A DNA stretch of 64,000 bases, from assembly GCA_004352715.1 (NCBI GenBank), contig SCFE01000010.1, forward strand, positions 1,252,246 to 1,316,245, in the 5' to 3' direction. Source of the DNA: Hofstenia miamia (taxonomy: Eukaryota > Xenacoelomorpha > Acoela). Under the pieces are notes generated by a model. The model did not search any database. It was given only the letters and a program-made list of their open reading frames with translations, and was not told the DNA's origin. Shown here piece after piece: positions 23,451-35,143 of this stretch (the stretch's first letter is position 1; the number at the start of each line of letters is the position of its first letter). The translations under genes were made by a program, and so were the position numbers.

Positions 23451-24341
23451 TGGCTATATAAATCAAGAAATTTCTTGATGCTGTTCTCTCTGTATCGTCG
23501 ACTACTGACTCATCAGCATTATTTTATTTGTCAATGATACCAGATCTGAGAAGTCATCTAAAAATGGATTGTTCATTGAGATAATAGTCTGCGAGTTAGT
23601 TCTGCTTATGTTAGCTACATTTAGTGGTCCTTGAATCATTTGTGTATATAGATATTCATACCAATTAAAAATTGAATGGTGTGTTTCATGCTTAGTTGCA
23701 TGTCATGTCTCTGTTGTAAGATATCTGCATTGTAGAACGAATTATTAAATTAATGACAATAGTCTGGTCAAAATTAGGTCGGATTTACAAAAATTCATTC
23801 TCATAAGAAATCCAATTCCATCAAGGCAGTCTTGATATGTTCATTGCAACTCTTTGAAAACAATAATGACATTTCTTCAATCATAATTGTTGTTGAACTT
23901 CGGGAAATGCTCCATTATGGAACTATTAAGACTTGTTGTATAACCTTATTTTTGACATTCACTTCACATAGACGATTTCAATAGAAACTATGAATCTCAT
24001 TGAAATTTAAAAAACCGAGTTCCAGAATCCACTGATTTTTTATGTAAGTTTTCAGTTCAACAAATACCCTAGAGTCACTTATCTTTGCATCTGTGTTTTC
24101 CAGAGTTTGAGTATTCTTCCAAATGTAACCATGATGCTTGTTTCTGAGCTTATTGGCGAAATCCAAATAGTTATTTAGCTTCTATTACAATAAGATCTTC
24201 TCCAGTAAATTTGGTCATGAGAAAAATATCATTCAGATCATAAAATCTTGACACTTCATGGAGAGCGGTTTTGTCACAGATGAAACATGATTAGGGATCC
24301 AATGCTTTGGACTACTTGATCAAGGGTCTTTATTCATTGAA
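23451..24341. repeat. Exact 891-bp duplication, copy 2
   Basis: Second copy; follows the single N at 23450. It continues without a join into the LINE 3' region. Confidence 0.9.
23920..24330 (-). pseudogene. Relic of an uncharacterised Cys-containing protein, copy 2
   Basis: Same content as 22970-23380, including the 62-codon frame at 23978-24166. Confidence 0.3.
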
Positions 24342-24639
24342 ATGCTGCTTCTTTCCTTTCACTTCAATAGATTTATTTATCTGATATGTACATTCACCTG
24401 CGCTATTTACAAATTTTGCCAAATCTGTACAATATATACATATATACAATCATTTATAATACTATAAATATACACAGGTAAGAACCATACATAGAATACA
24501 CACAAGCTACAATACATTAAATATCAAAATACACACATTTAAAAATACATACACAACATATTTACAATTTAAAATAATATCACCTATATGTTTCACCATG
24601 TATTAAATTGTTTAGATGTTCTAAATTGGTATTGGTTAG

Positions 24640-24912
24640 CTAATAGATTTTGTTTAAGCATTCTTCTGAATTTTTTAAATTTGTGATTGATCTTATGTTA
24701 GATGGTAATCTATTCCATGATCTTATGGTGGATGACAAGAACGATGTGTTCCATGCTTGTGTGTTGATCTTAACATTGTTGATGCAAGTTCTTGAGTGAT
24801 GATTGAATTTTACAAATTTGTTTAAAAATTTTGAAGCACTTGATAAATTGTGTAAGTGTTTAAACAATATTATCAGATTTATGTATTTAGCATGATACCA
24901 AGGAGATAACAT
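24640..24912 (-). pseudogene. LINE ORF2 C-terminal region
   Basis: The 90-codon frame contains NTSFLSSTIRSWNRLPSNIR, the R-x-WN-x-LP-x-x-IR motif typical of the tail downstream of the thumb in CR1/Jockey-like ORF2. The frame is separated from the RT palm by a stretch with stops (24913-25107). Confidence 0.75.
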
Positions 24913-25107
24913 TTATAAATTTTGAAGCTTAGCACCAGTTAGTTGTTTGTTAATGTTGAACACGGCAGAAATAGACCAGAAAAAAATTTTATTTATGTGT
25001 TGGTTGTTGTTTATGCTCAAGTGATTCAGTAGGGCACATGCATTAATGAAATGGCTCATTACAAGGGCGTATAATACTTGCTTGCTCTGGGTGAAATTTC
25101 GAAGTTG

Positions 25108-25482
25108 TCAAAGACATTGTAACCCAGCGGACATACTGTTTACTTTAGAGGTTACGAAATTTTTAAAGGAGAAATCATTGTCAATTTCAACGCCCAAATA
25201 TTTTATGCTGGTGGAGTTTGGTATTGATGGACATTCTTTTGAGGCAAATATAATAAACTGAGTTTTCTCATTATTCATAGTAAATTTGTTTTCATGGAAA
25301 TATATTTTGATATCCTTAAGTCTATTCTCAAGGTTTTCTGTGGTGCTATATGGATTATCACCTCTACTTATTTTGCAAGTGTCATCTGCATATTGCAGTA
25401 TATCAACATCTTTAACAGTATCGCATAAATCATTTATGTATAATGTAAAGAGAATAGGGCCCATTACTGTGCCTTGGGGCAC
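25108..25482 (-). pseudogene. LINE RT: motif B to YADD and thumb
   Basis: Begins with MPQGTVMGPILFTLYINDL (RT motif PQG...LGPLLF-x-x-YIND), then ILQYADDT with the two catalytic Asp residues. Later come NEKTQFIIF and IKYLGVEIDNDFSFKNFV, the K-T and YLG-x-x-ID regions. Catalytic residues are intact in this piece; the frame is lost by a shift at its 5' side, where it overlaps the upstream piece by 19 nt. Confidence 0.85.
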
Positions 25483-25739
25483 ACCTTTATTTGTTGTCTT
25501 TGCCTTCTTTTGTTAAGGAAACTAAGTATTAGGTTTTGTGATTCTGAGTTAAAACGATAGTGTGATAATTTGTTATCCAAAATATCATAGTTAATACTAT
25601 CAAAGGCTTTACTCAAATTGATTAGAGCTATGCTTCTGGTAATATTCTTATTTATGTGAAATCTGGTTGTTTCTGTCAAATTGAGCAAAGCGTCAGTTGT
25701 ACAATAGCCTTCCCAAAATCCAAACTGGTTAGGAGACAA
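25464..25739 (-). pseudogene. LINE RT: fingers and motif A
   Basis: Contains NQFGFWEGYCTTDALLNLTE (QFGF-x...TTDALL) and ALINLSKAFDSINYDIL, the LDLSKAFDS motif A with its Asp retained. It ends in the QQIKVCPKAQ region by frameshift into the next piece. Confidence 0.85.
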
Positions 25740-25873
25740 TATGTTGTATTCTTTTAAATACTTATTTATTTGTATACATAGGAATCTTTCTAGAATTTTA
25801 GAGAATGGACTGGTTACTGAAATCAGTCGATAATTTATGCAATTTGACGGTCTCCTTTTTTTGAAAATTGGTA

Positions 25874-26758
25874 TTACATCTGATTTCTTTGTATATCAGG
25901 GAATTTTGAGACATGAATGGCGTAGTTGCACGCGAACTGCAGATATTCTTCAAAGTATTTTATGTATTTTTTAATGATAAATATTGGGATATTACCTCCT
26001 CCACATGATGTGTTGGGATCTTGTTTTTTGATGACCATATTTAGTTCATATCTACTTATATACTGAAAGCTGAAAGATAAAATTACGTTTGCTATTTTAT
26101 TTTTGTAAGGTACCTCTTTGTCTTTGTATGTATCTAGATTCTTGAAAATTATGTTGAAATGGTTAGCAATATCTCTTTCGTCACTGCACATCTTACCCTC
26201 TATATCTATGCTCTTAATATTTGAGGAAATTCCTTTGTCTTTGTTTAGAAATCTATTTATGTACTTCCACTTATTCTTAGCCTGTATTAAACTTTCATAA
26301 AATCTCATTCTTTGTTGATTGATGTGGAGTTTTTTGTATTTTGCCAATGCTGATTTTATGTCATTATAATAAACAGCTTTTACTTCTGAATGATTGTTAA
26401 TGAGTGATTGCAAAGCCTTCTCCTTTTCAATTTGCAATGATTTTGTATATTGGTCATAAGAACAGTATTTACCGACCTTTATGTATCTTTTCTTAATTGG
26501 GGCAACCTTGTTTAGACTAATTTTGAGTTCTTTGATTATATATTCAAACATTTCTTTTGGATTATCTAATGTGAAAATGTACTCCCATGCTACATAATCT
26601 AGTAATCCAACAAAGGCCTTTTCATCAAATCCAACAATGCTACTGGAATAAATATATTTCCTCTTAGTTGCAATACCTATTTCTCTTGTTATGTATATGC
26701 AAAGATTGTGATCTGAAAACGAATCAAACACAAATGTATTATATTTAATTTCTTCCAT
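25874..26758 (-). pseudogene. LINE ORF2: endonuclease end, linker and RT start
   Basis: The 294-codon frame starts just upstream of FDSFSDHNLCIYI, the SDH motif that closes the APE endonuclease. It then runs through the Lys-rich linker (RYIKVGKYCSYDQYTKSLQ and further) and reaches DPNTSCGGGNIPIFIIKKY, the DPxxSxGxDNIPxxxLK region just before the RT fingers. The ATG is a chance in-frame Met; the real protein would begin far upstream. Confidence 0.8.
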
Positions 26759-26920
26759 ATTTGATATTATAGTCTATAAGAGATTTTTCTCTGGTGGGAA
26801 CAGATGTATTCACTACCTCTACATTTGTCTCCATACACAATGAGTCTATGTATTTTCTTTCTTTATTTGATAAGTAGTTGATATTTAGATTGCATTCTGT
26901 AATTTAGAATTTTTGAATTT
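26759..26920 (-). pseudogene. LINE endonuclease fragment
   Basis: In another phase the minus strand reads NLNINYLSNKERKYIDSL and then PTREKSLIDY, matching the G-D-x-N-x-N-x-L and T-R...IDYI positions of the APE-type endonuclease. A one-base shift near 26750 separates it from the next piece. The element is 5'-truncated here. Confidence 0.7.
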
Positions 26921-29900
26921 TATGTAACTGGATTTGTGACTAAATGCAGATTGGAAGGCAAATGCTTCTGGAGTTTTTTCCATTCAATAATAGACTTCAG
27001 ATTGAAAGTCAACAATTTTTCTGAATTGTTTAACATTATAGAGAATGGTCACCTAGACATCATTTATATCAATGATCCTCATTTAGAATGATGGCGATGC
27101 CAATTATGAAAAGATAGAAACAGAAATAATAAATATTTGTTTATTGCATAATCAATAAGTAAGAAGCATGAACAGATTCTCTTAAAAATGTTCTTAGGAA
27201 ACAACTATGCATTTGAAATGAAACCACCTATTAGTTAATGCAAATTTGCATAAAACTTTGCTAAGTTTATTAAATGAATTAATTAGCCAATTTTTGTGGC
27301 AGGTTTAATGCTTTATGCAATACACATTCACCATTTTGGCCTAATTGCAAAAATTCAGCAGGTCTCCTATTCCAATATGACTTTATTGGACTCTAAAGAA
27401 ATGCATTCTAAATGTAATGCCCTGGCCATCTGTGTCAGGGTAATGTTGCAAGTCTCCTTAAATATTAAGGGACTTCTAAAAAACATTGGTTTCAAAGTTC
27501 ATTAAACTTATCTCAAATATCTCCTTACCTAACAAGTGTGCCATTTAATAAATTCTTCTAATAAGCTAATGGGAGGTATCAATGTTATTTTCGATGCTAC
27601 AAAGAATGAGTGAAAATGGTTCATAGATGGCACAACTTTTTATAGTAGATATTTGCTTTCTGCAAAATCATAGATTTCATTTTTCAAGAAGTGCTGACAC
27701 ATCAGACTAATATGGATAATTTCAAATCATTATTGAACTAATTAGTATGCAAGAAATTCAAGTATTCAAATTCTGAATAGGACAGAATGACATATTCTCA
27801 CTTGAAATATGCTAGAACAATGCTAGCAAAACTCTAGCTACATAACATAATGTTAGAGCACATGAAATTCACAGCAAACTTGTTACTGTCTGGAATATGC
27901 ATACAGATTCATTGCAAACTGTTTACCATTGACAGTGCTTCACCTTAATTCCAACCATAGAGGGGGGGGGTTCAAATCTTGGGGGTTGCAACATATATAT
28001 ACATTTTGGGAATATATAAATTATAATAGTATTGTGTTTAATATTCCTAAAAAAACAAGCACATGTTGTATCAGCTATTTAAACATAGGCTGAATTGAGT
28101 GTTATTGCAATATTGTTTTATTGTGTACAGCACATAGCTGGCATGACACTGCTTATGTACAACCAGCCAAAGGTTTTTGTTAAGAAATCTATGTTGGGAA
28201 GGGGAATTACTATGTATAGAGGGGGAGCTATTCCCCCTAAAATACCTAGGTGAAAGACTGATCATTGGCCCACTGACTTTATCAAGGAAGGCATAAGAAC
28301 AATCTCAGATGCACAAAGATCTTTCTGTGCTACAGTTTGCAGTAATGACCATCCTGAAGCAGTTAAGTCAGGCTTACAGATGTAAATGTGACTCTCTTTC
28401 CTTTCCAATCCATTTCCACAACTATTTTCATAATAATTCTATATATTAAATAAATTTGCATCATTTTTCATAAATTATAGTTAGTGGTTATGGTTCTGAG
28501 GAACAAGAATTTTATTAATGTGCAATGTGCATCCCATTTAGTTCCAATGGATCTTGACTAGTTCTGTTCCATCCCAATTGTCTGGTCCTATAATACAATT
28601 GACAGATTTTTTTAGTAGTTTTCTGAAATACGTGATTCCAGGTTTGCTTCATTTTTGGAACCATTTCCACATTAATAATAGTTCTAATGAAATATTTAGA
28701 ACCATTTAAATTACATGGTTGGTGAAATTGGCTATTCATGTGTTTAGAAAAGCAACTGCATAATATACTTTTGGAATGCCTTTGATATGGACCTCCGTCA
28801 AAGCTATTTAAATTAAACTTTTATTGGTGTTTCCATTTGTAGTTTTACTTAAAATCCAAGTACAGTCTTAGAGAATTTAATGCATTTCAAAATTCTGACA
28901 GTAAAGTGCTGTGCATCACTCATTTTTAATATAAATGTAATTCGCACACAACAAGGATTTATCAACCATTGATGGCCCATAATTGCTTCCATTGTTGGCC
29001 AACACTGCCATTGGGTCATTAATGTCTGAATGATAAATCAAACAAGTAGCCAATAATGCAAACTTTTTCTCACAATATTCAAGTGATACAAAATACAATT
29101 CTAAAAATTTTATTGGATAACATTTAATAGAATATAAAAGAAACATATATAAACTATTTGCATTCACTATGGTGATATTTAGTTTACACAAACTATAAAT
29201 TGTTACAAAACTAATTTATATTCATTGTTTATAATGTAAGTATATTTGAATATATTTGAAAACATTTGTTTTTGAAATCCAGCCCCATAACATTAACTAT
29301 TGTGTGTTCATCTAAAATAAATCTGATCGAAATATTATGTTTATTATTTTCAAACTTAATGCAATGTAAATAAAGAAAGTATTCTCCTATTAGTTAGTTT
29401 ATTAACATCTTACAAGATGCTTGAAAAAATAGTAAGTTTAAAATATGTTTCTGAATTCTTATAAAATTATTTTAATAAACTTAAAAATTTGTCCATAAGG
29501 TCAGAATTTCTCCAGAAATTTTGAAATATTCACAAATAAACTAATTATTGCATGATTCTTTAGCTTTAGCATTTCTATGATTTTAAAAAATACCACCCAA
29601 GTTAAGGGAGGCATTTTTTAGGTACCATAATTGTTTATAAATTCACATTTTCATAAATATATGTAAAATCTGAAAACAACACAAGATTCTCTCCTTTTTT
29701 ATTGCTGCTATAAAGCAATGCCAGAATATTAACCAATCCAAAAGATGTAATTAAGCATGTAGTAAATAACTTTGAACTACAAAAATTAATTTATCCTAAG
29801 TTAAACCATGTGATTCTCAAATCTTGTTTAGCTTACCAACGTCTATATATGGTCAATTTTGAGAAGAATACTTCAATAAGTGATATACTAGATAAATTTA

Positions 29901-30420
29901 ACCAGGAAATTGGTTTGATTTGTCCAGGGGAGGGATGCATAGCAAGTCTTTTTGAATATTTATTGGGAAGTTTCCAATGTTGTCATACACATTCAATTCT
30001 TAATCATGTCTATGGCAGATGTTACAGTGAATATGGAATGGATAAAAGCTATTCCCATGCAATTAAAAATACTTTGTTTTAAAAAGAGGCCCATATTAGT
30101 ATATGTTACAGGGTTTATGTTTTGCCTCAAAAATAGAATTTGAGAACCAATTTTCATGCAGTTAGAATTTCATAATCAAATGTTTATGAATTTTACAATA
30201 TATAATAAAACAAATATCATACCACTGCTTTTTTAATTTCTTTTTAATTTATTAAGATGTAATTACTTACTACAATAGCTGTAATAAGACTTATAACTAG
30301 CTTAAAATAAAATAAAGACAAAACAATTAAGTGGAAAGTGGTGAAAATTAAACTTTAAATTTTAGATTCAGATGGTGTTATTCAATATTATGGTATAAAA
30401 CAAAGTTTACAGCTATTGTA
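26921..30420. other. Long stretch without recognised genes
   Basis: Several short frames (27296-27505, 28071-28265, 28515-28739, 28916-29191, 29810-30082) show no domain. A G9 run lies near 27961-27970. 29810-30143 has two overlapping frames with Cys-rich patches, but no family is recognised. The region may be intronic. Confidence 0.45.
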
Positions 30421-30421
30421 T

Positions 30422-30448
30422 TTATATATATATATACATATATATATA
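30422..30448. repeat. (TA)n microsatellite
   Basis: TATATA with TACATA interruptions, at the left flank of an inverted-repeat pair. Confidence 0.85.
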
Positions 30449-30926
30449 CACTTATAAGTTACTGTTTGTCCCTTGATATTTCATTTTGAGTGTACAATAC
30501 ATAACTCAATGTGAAAAACTACTGTACCTTGCTTGTTTTCCCACAATAATTATTCTTTGAACTTGAAAATTTGTTTGACAGTTCACACATAGAATTTGTA
30601 CATTTTTATGAATTTTTCTCTAAAAATGCTTATAAATGAAGTAGATTTATCAATTGAGAATTTTATAGTTTCCATATTATTCTTACTGCTAGTACAAATT
30701 TACACTGCATTTTTTCAAAACTAGATGATTGATTTAAAATAAAAATTTTTGAAAAAATTTTACTCTTCGCACATTTGAAAGTTCTCCTTGAAAGTGTATC
30801 ATTAATGAAATTGAGAAATTTCAAAATTTTCTCTAAAATTGTGCAAAGGAGCTACTAGAAATGTAAGAGATATACATGGAGTAATCTCAAAATTAAAGAA
30901 AGTGTACAAAAAGTAACTTATAAGTA
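30449..30926. mobile_element. Candidate MITE with ~22-bp TIRs
   Basis: Left CACTTATAAGTTACTGTTTG, right as reverse complement ACTTATAAGTTACTTTTTG. Both ends sit next to TA-rich tracts, consistent with insertion into TA. No coding content in ~478 bp. Confidence 0.5.
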
Positions 30927-30937
30927 TATATACAATA

Positions 30938-30973
<36 letters not shown>
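30927..30973. repeat. (TA)n microsatellite
   Basis: TA tract between the candidate MITE and an old piece of repeat R. Confidence 0.9.
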
Positions 30974-30976
<3 letters not shown>

Positions 30977-31120
30977 CATAATCCATCAAATAAGCTGTTG
31001 AGAACTAAGATCAAAGGAAGAAAGAATAAAGAAGAAGTTGATTAAAAATAATTAAGCAACTTAGATGATGAATTGTGCTAACTACGATTTATAAATAAAA
31101 TACAAAATTGTAAATGCAAG
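30974..31120 (+). repeat. Dispersed repeat R, decayed fragment
   Basis: TAGCATAATCCATCAAATAA, AAGCTGTTGAG, AAGATCAAAG, AGAAGTTGATTAAAAATA and GATTTATAAATAAAATAC follow the 5' end of repeat R in order, with many changes. It stops being recognisable near 31120. Confidence 0.5.
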
Positions 31121-33256
31121 TGCTTGTTGATGAACCAATTTGCTAGTGTTGTTCTGTATCATTTCTTTGTGAGCATGTCACAATTAACACATGAAATCCC
31201 ATACTCTCAAAGATAGACATTGTTATTTCCATTATAATGCATTATCATTGACAGTAACTGTTTGATTTGGTTGTAAGTGTTGTTAGCTCCTAAACTGATA
31301 ATCCCTACATGTAACACTGAATATATCTGTCATGTATCTGCAAGTATTAATAGCAATTAACAATAATGTGTTTAGGTCCTTCATGCACTGCTAATTTAAT
31401 GACTTACACCAACCTGATGTCTTATTAGCAGATAAATCACTCTAATGCAGCTCTTGGTGTAATCTTAGGTTAACTTGTGAAATTAGTCACAAAGAATTTA
31501 TTTTCATTGTACATTAAACTAATATATTTGTAATAACAATTCCAGTGTAAATGAATAGATAATAATTTAACCATTAGCTTCAGCTTACTGATTAACCAAT
31601 TATTAATAATGCAAGATTTAATTAACATATAACTGCAGCTCTCTTCTTTTATCATTGGCAATGATAAATTCTTCCTTTAAACAGATTGGGCATTGGAGAC
31701 ATAATCAATTGAATTATTAAACATTTAGTAATTAACAGTTAATTCTGATTTCAGACAAGGCTTAGATAATCACACATCTATCTTGACATAAAACATCCCT
31801 TTGCAACTTCAATTAAATAGGCAGTAATGTATTAACATTTAATTAGATGACTTAATAAATATATTCATTGATCTTAATAGGCACCATCAACTTCCATCAG
31901 AAATTTCACCACTACCAGTGCCATGTAGAAGTTTAGCTAAGTTGCATTATGCACAAATCCAATTAATTGGATATAGTTAAAAAATGACTAAGCTTCAGTA
32001 AAAGTTCATTGATAATGTTACAATTTAGTAATTCATTATAACAGTATCTGGTATGCCATACAAAACTAAATTTACTTACTGGTATTTTAATTAAAATTTC
32101 CTCTAATCTGATGATCAATATTTATTCAAATAACTGTTTTGGTCATATTGGTCAAAAGCCAAGTGATTGACTTTTAGCCAAACATATTTTTTGCCATAGA
32201 TTTTTTGGATCTGTATTTATAAAACTTGATTAATGATAAATGTTGTACAAATAAAATCACTAAATAAATTTTCTAATATCTAAATTGACACTGCTACTTT
32301 TTATGGTCAGAAAAAGTGCCTTTACATTTGCACTCTTCTACCTAATTGAGGCTAACAAGAATGCATTCTGTTACAACACACACACTCACACATATTTTGT
32401 AGTAATGATTAAATTTTGTATCTCTTTACATGATGGTTCAAATATATCCTATCTGCCATTGTAATTGAATTAACCATTCAAGATTTATATGTTTAATATT
32501 AGCATATATTTCATTTTTTAATGATGAATGATTGACACATTTGAAAGCAAAGCTATGTGTTATAAATTGAATTATTACTATGAAATGTAATTGTACACTT
32601 TACTGCTAACCCTTGTAACATGAAATGTAGTCCATATCTCTTTTTTGCTTGATGGTTTGATTACATCTCTAATTTCCATTGTAGTTCAAATAGCCATGCT
32701 TGGCTAATATTCACACTATGTGTTGAATGTGTTCATATGATGGAATTATAAAAATGATCAAATTTTATAACAAATGCAGTTTAAATGTGTTGCACCCTCT
32801 AAGAGACATTAGCATTAATTGAAATCATAAATGATTTTCAATTTCCACTCTTCCACATAGAGAAAGGTGTTTGAATAACTATTCATTACTATAAAATATT
32901 GTGGCATAAAGACTATTATAATTTTGCATTTTTTATTTTCATTTATTTCAATTTTTTTGAATTTATTTCAATTGTAATTTTGACGAAGTGACAGTGGTGC
33001 TATTTACTTTGGTCTGAATTTCTGCTAATTTAACAGTGCAGTAAAACTCTAGGAGATGATCCATTTCTACCTGTCAAATATTTATTCATATTTTCATGTG
33101 GTATGACTTTGTTTACAATTACTGGTTTTCATTTGTATAAATATCTGTGAATTGTTCATTAAAATTCTCTTCAATTTTGTCTCAGGAAATTCATTTTACT
33201 TTTAACCTTGACTTATTGTTTATTTAAATTATGTGTTACTAAATTTGTACATGTAG
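31121..33256. other. Intergenic, no recognised gene
   Basis: AT-rich sequence with no coding signal or structured repeat recognised. A short (CA)n-like tract is near 32378-32394. Confidence 0.5.
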
Positions 33257-33306
33257 TTAAAGGGCACCCAGCCAGTTAAAAAATTGACTGGCTTACTGTC
33301 CTTTAA
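33257..33306. repeat. 50-bp hairpin
   Basis: TTAAAGGGCACCCAGCCAGTTA pairs with TGACTGGCTTACTGTCCTTTAA around a 6-bp AT loop; about 18 of 22 positions pair. No poly-T or gene context gives a function. Confidence 0.65.
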
Positions 33307-33579
33307 CCTAGTATAAGACTAGGTCTGCTGTACTGTTTGTCTTTCATTAATAAAATGGTTATTAATGCTTTCACCCAAATTGCACAAGTCAAGGAATGCA
33401 CTGAGTGTAGGTTATTCTCAATTAGCACCTAGGTTTACTACTTACACTCATTAGTTAGGGCTTTTTCTTCCTAGGGCTCTGGTCTAATGTGATTCTTCTC
33501 AAAGTTTTCTTATATCATGTCAGCTGAGTGTGGCTACTGTTCTCCAACATGATCTCTTGTTTTACTTTCAACCTAATGG

Positions 33580-33685
33580 GACATAGTTTAAGCAATGTTG
33601 TTTTGACTAATAAAATGGAACAATTTCAATGTTAAAAAAACATTGTTTTTCATACATAAAACAACAATATAACAATAAAAAAATA
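33580..33685. repeat. Fragment of block B palindrome-rich repeat
   Basis: AAGCAATGTTGTTTTGACTA, ACATTGTTTTTCATACATAA and ACAACAATATAAC correspond in order to block B (11290-11400). It abuts the outer end of the left palindrome arm. Confidence 0.65.
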
Positions 33686-34144
33686 ATTATTGACATTTAA
33701 ATTAACCATATCTATAAGAATTAAGTACAAATTTGCAGCAACCTGAAGATATAATATCACCAAGTAAGTAGTAATGACAAGCATCTTAAAATTTTTGAAA
33801 GCCACAAGGATTATTCAATAATGTCAATATAACACTTTAATCTAACAACTGTGCTAAATGCAATGCTTTAATTGGTTGCTATTTTAATAGAAATATTGTA
33901 ATAATAAATATGAGTTTCTAAGAAAACTAATAGCAGATTTAAAATCAGCATAATTCCATATTTTTCAAGATGCTGCCTATTCTGCAATTTCACCAGTAAA
34001 TGCATAGACACTAAAAATTAAATTCATCTCCCAAAAATATCTGAATAATAAATTTGATGTATATATAGTGATTAATTTAAGCAAATTCAAATGAGATTTA
34101 CTTTGTCAATTTTAAGAAAGTTTTGGTCAGTTCTAAGTAAATTT

Positions 34145-35143
34145 TATTAAATGAATCAAATGATATAAAGGACATTTTGTATGATATTAGTAAAGTTATT
34201 TCTTCTTATGCTGCTACCACAGATGAGTACAGCTATGCAAGCCAAGATAGCTTATTTGAATCAAAACCCAAGACTTGTGACTTATTTACTGAGGACTTTA
34301 TAAAGTTAGATACTTTAGGTAGTGGTGCATTCGGCAAAGTCATTAAGGCACACAGACGTCTTGATCAACAAGATTATGCAATAAAACAACTTAAACTAAA
34401 CAATGAAGACAACACACTTAAAGAAGCTGCGCATCTTGCATGATTAAATCACATAAATGTAGTATGCTACTATTATTCTTGGTTGGATTTTTGTTGATTC
34501 GTCTCATCTTGCAAATCTTCCTCTACTTTTGATTGTAGCATGATATCTTCTACATCTTCCAAAGGTGATAGTAAGAACTCTAATCTTGCACTCTATATAC
34601 AGATGGATTTGTGTGAAACATCTACCCTTGAAGACAGAATCTCTGATGATCTTCATTGTAAAAGGATCTGCATTGGCATTATTTTAAGCAAATTTTATAA
34701 GGACTAAATCACATTCATAGTAAGAAAATCCTACATTGAGATTTAAAGCCTTCTAATAAATTCATTGTTCCAGAGAACATTATAAAAATTGGTGACTTTG
34801 GCGTGTCAATATCATTTGAGGAACCATGCAAGGTAGGATCATCCAGTACACTTTATTGTCAACCTCCTGAGGTATCAGTTGGTAATTTAGTAGATTGTAA
34901 GCATACAATTGATATATATATATATAGCTTAGGCATGATTTCTTCTTGATGTGTTCTAAAAGTTACACAACAAAGCATGAATTTAAGGAAATAGTTAAAC
35001 CTCATAAAAGTAAAGATTTAATATTTCCAGAAAATTTTGCTGTTGAGAATGAAAAGGAAATGAAAATTATACAAAAATGCTTAAATCATGATTTTGATCA
35101 GCAGCCATCTACTGAAAAACTTTTAAATGGTTTGTGTAAATAA
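34145..35143 (+). pseudogene. Kinase pseudogene (eIF2-alpha-kinase-like), left arm copy
   Basis: Colinear with the intact kinase at 44239-45504. The RWD part is deleted: sequence jumps from the 5' flank (GGTCAGTTCTAAGTAAA) straight to the codons after the RWD domain. An open piece (34177-34443) keeps the glycine loop LGSGAFGKV and the YAIKQ Lys. It is then broken by TGA at 34441 (Gln codon in the other copy), TGA at 34495 (CGA Arg), a one-base deletion near 34660, TGA at 34737 replacing the Arg of the HRD catalytic motif, a 6-bp TA expansion near 34917 and a one-base loss near 34941. The last piece (34946-35143) keeps IFPENFAVENEKEM and the C-terminal helices. It cannot make a kinase. Several lesions are CpG-to-TpG changes. 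Confidence 0.93.

Larger units (their letters stand above)
24342..26920 (-). mobile_element. Decayed non-LTR retrotransposon (Jockey/CR1-like)
   Basis: Read right to left it has a 5'-truncated APE endonuclease end, a linker, RT, a C-terminal tail and a 3' UTR of about 300 bp rich in ACATA words. The coding region is split into four frames by frameshifts and deletions. ORF1 and the endonuclease core are absent, as expected for a 5'-truncated insertion. Confidence 0.85.
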
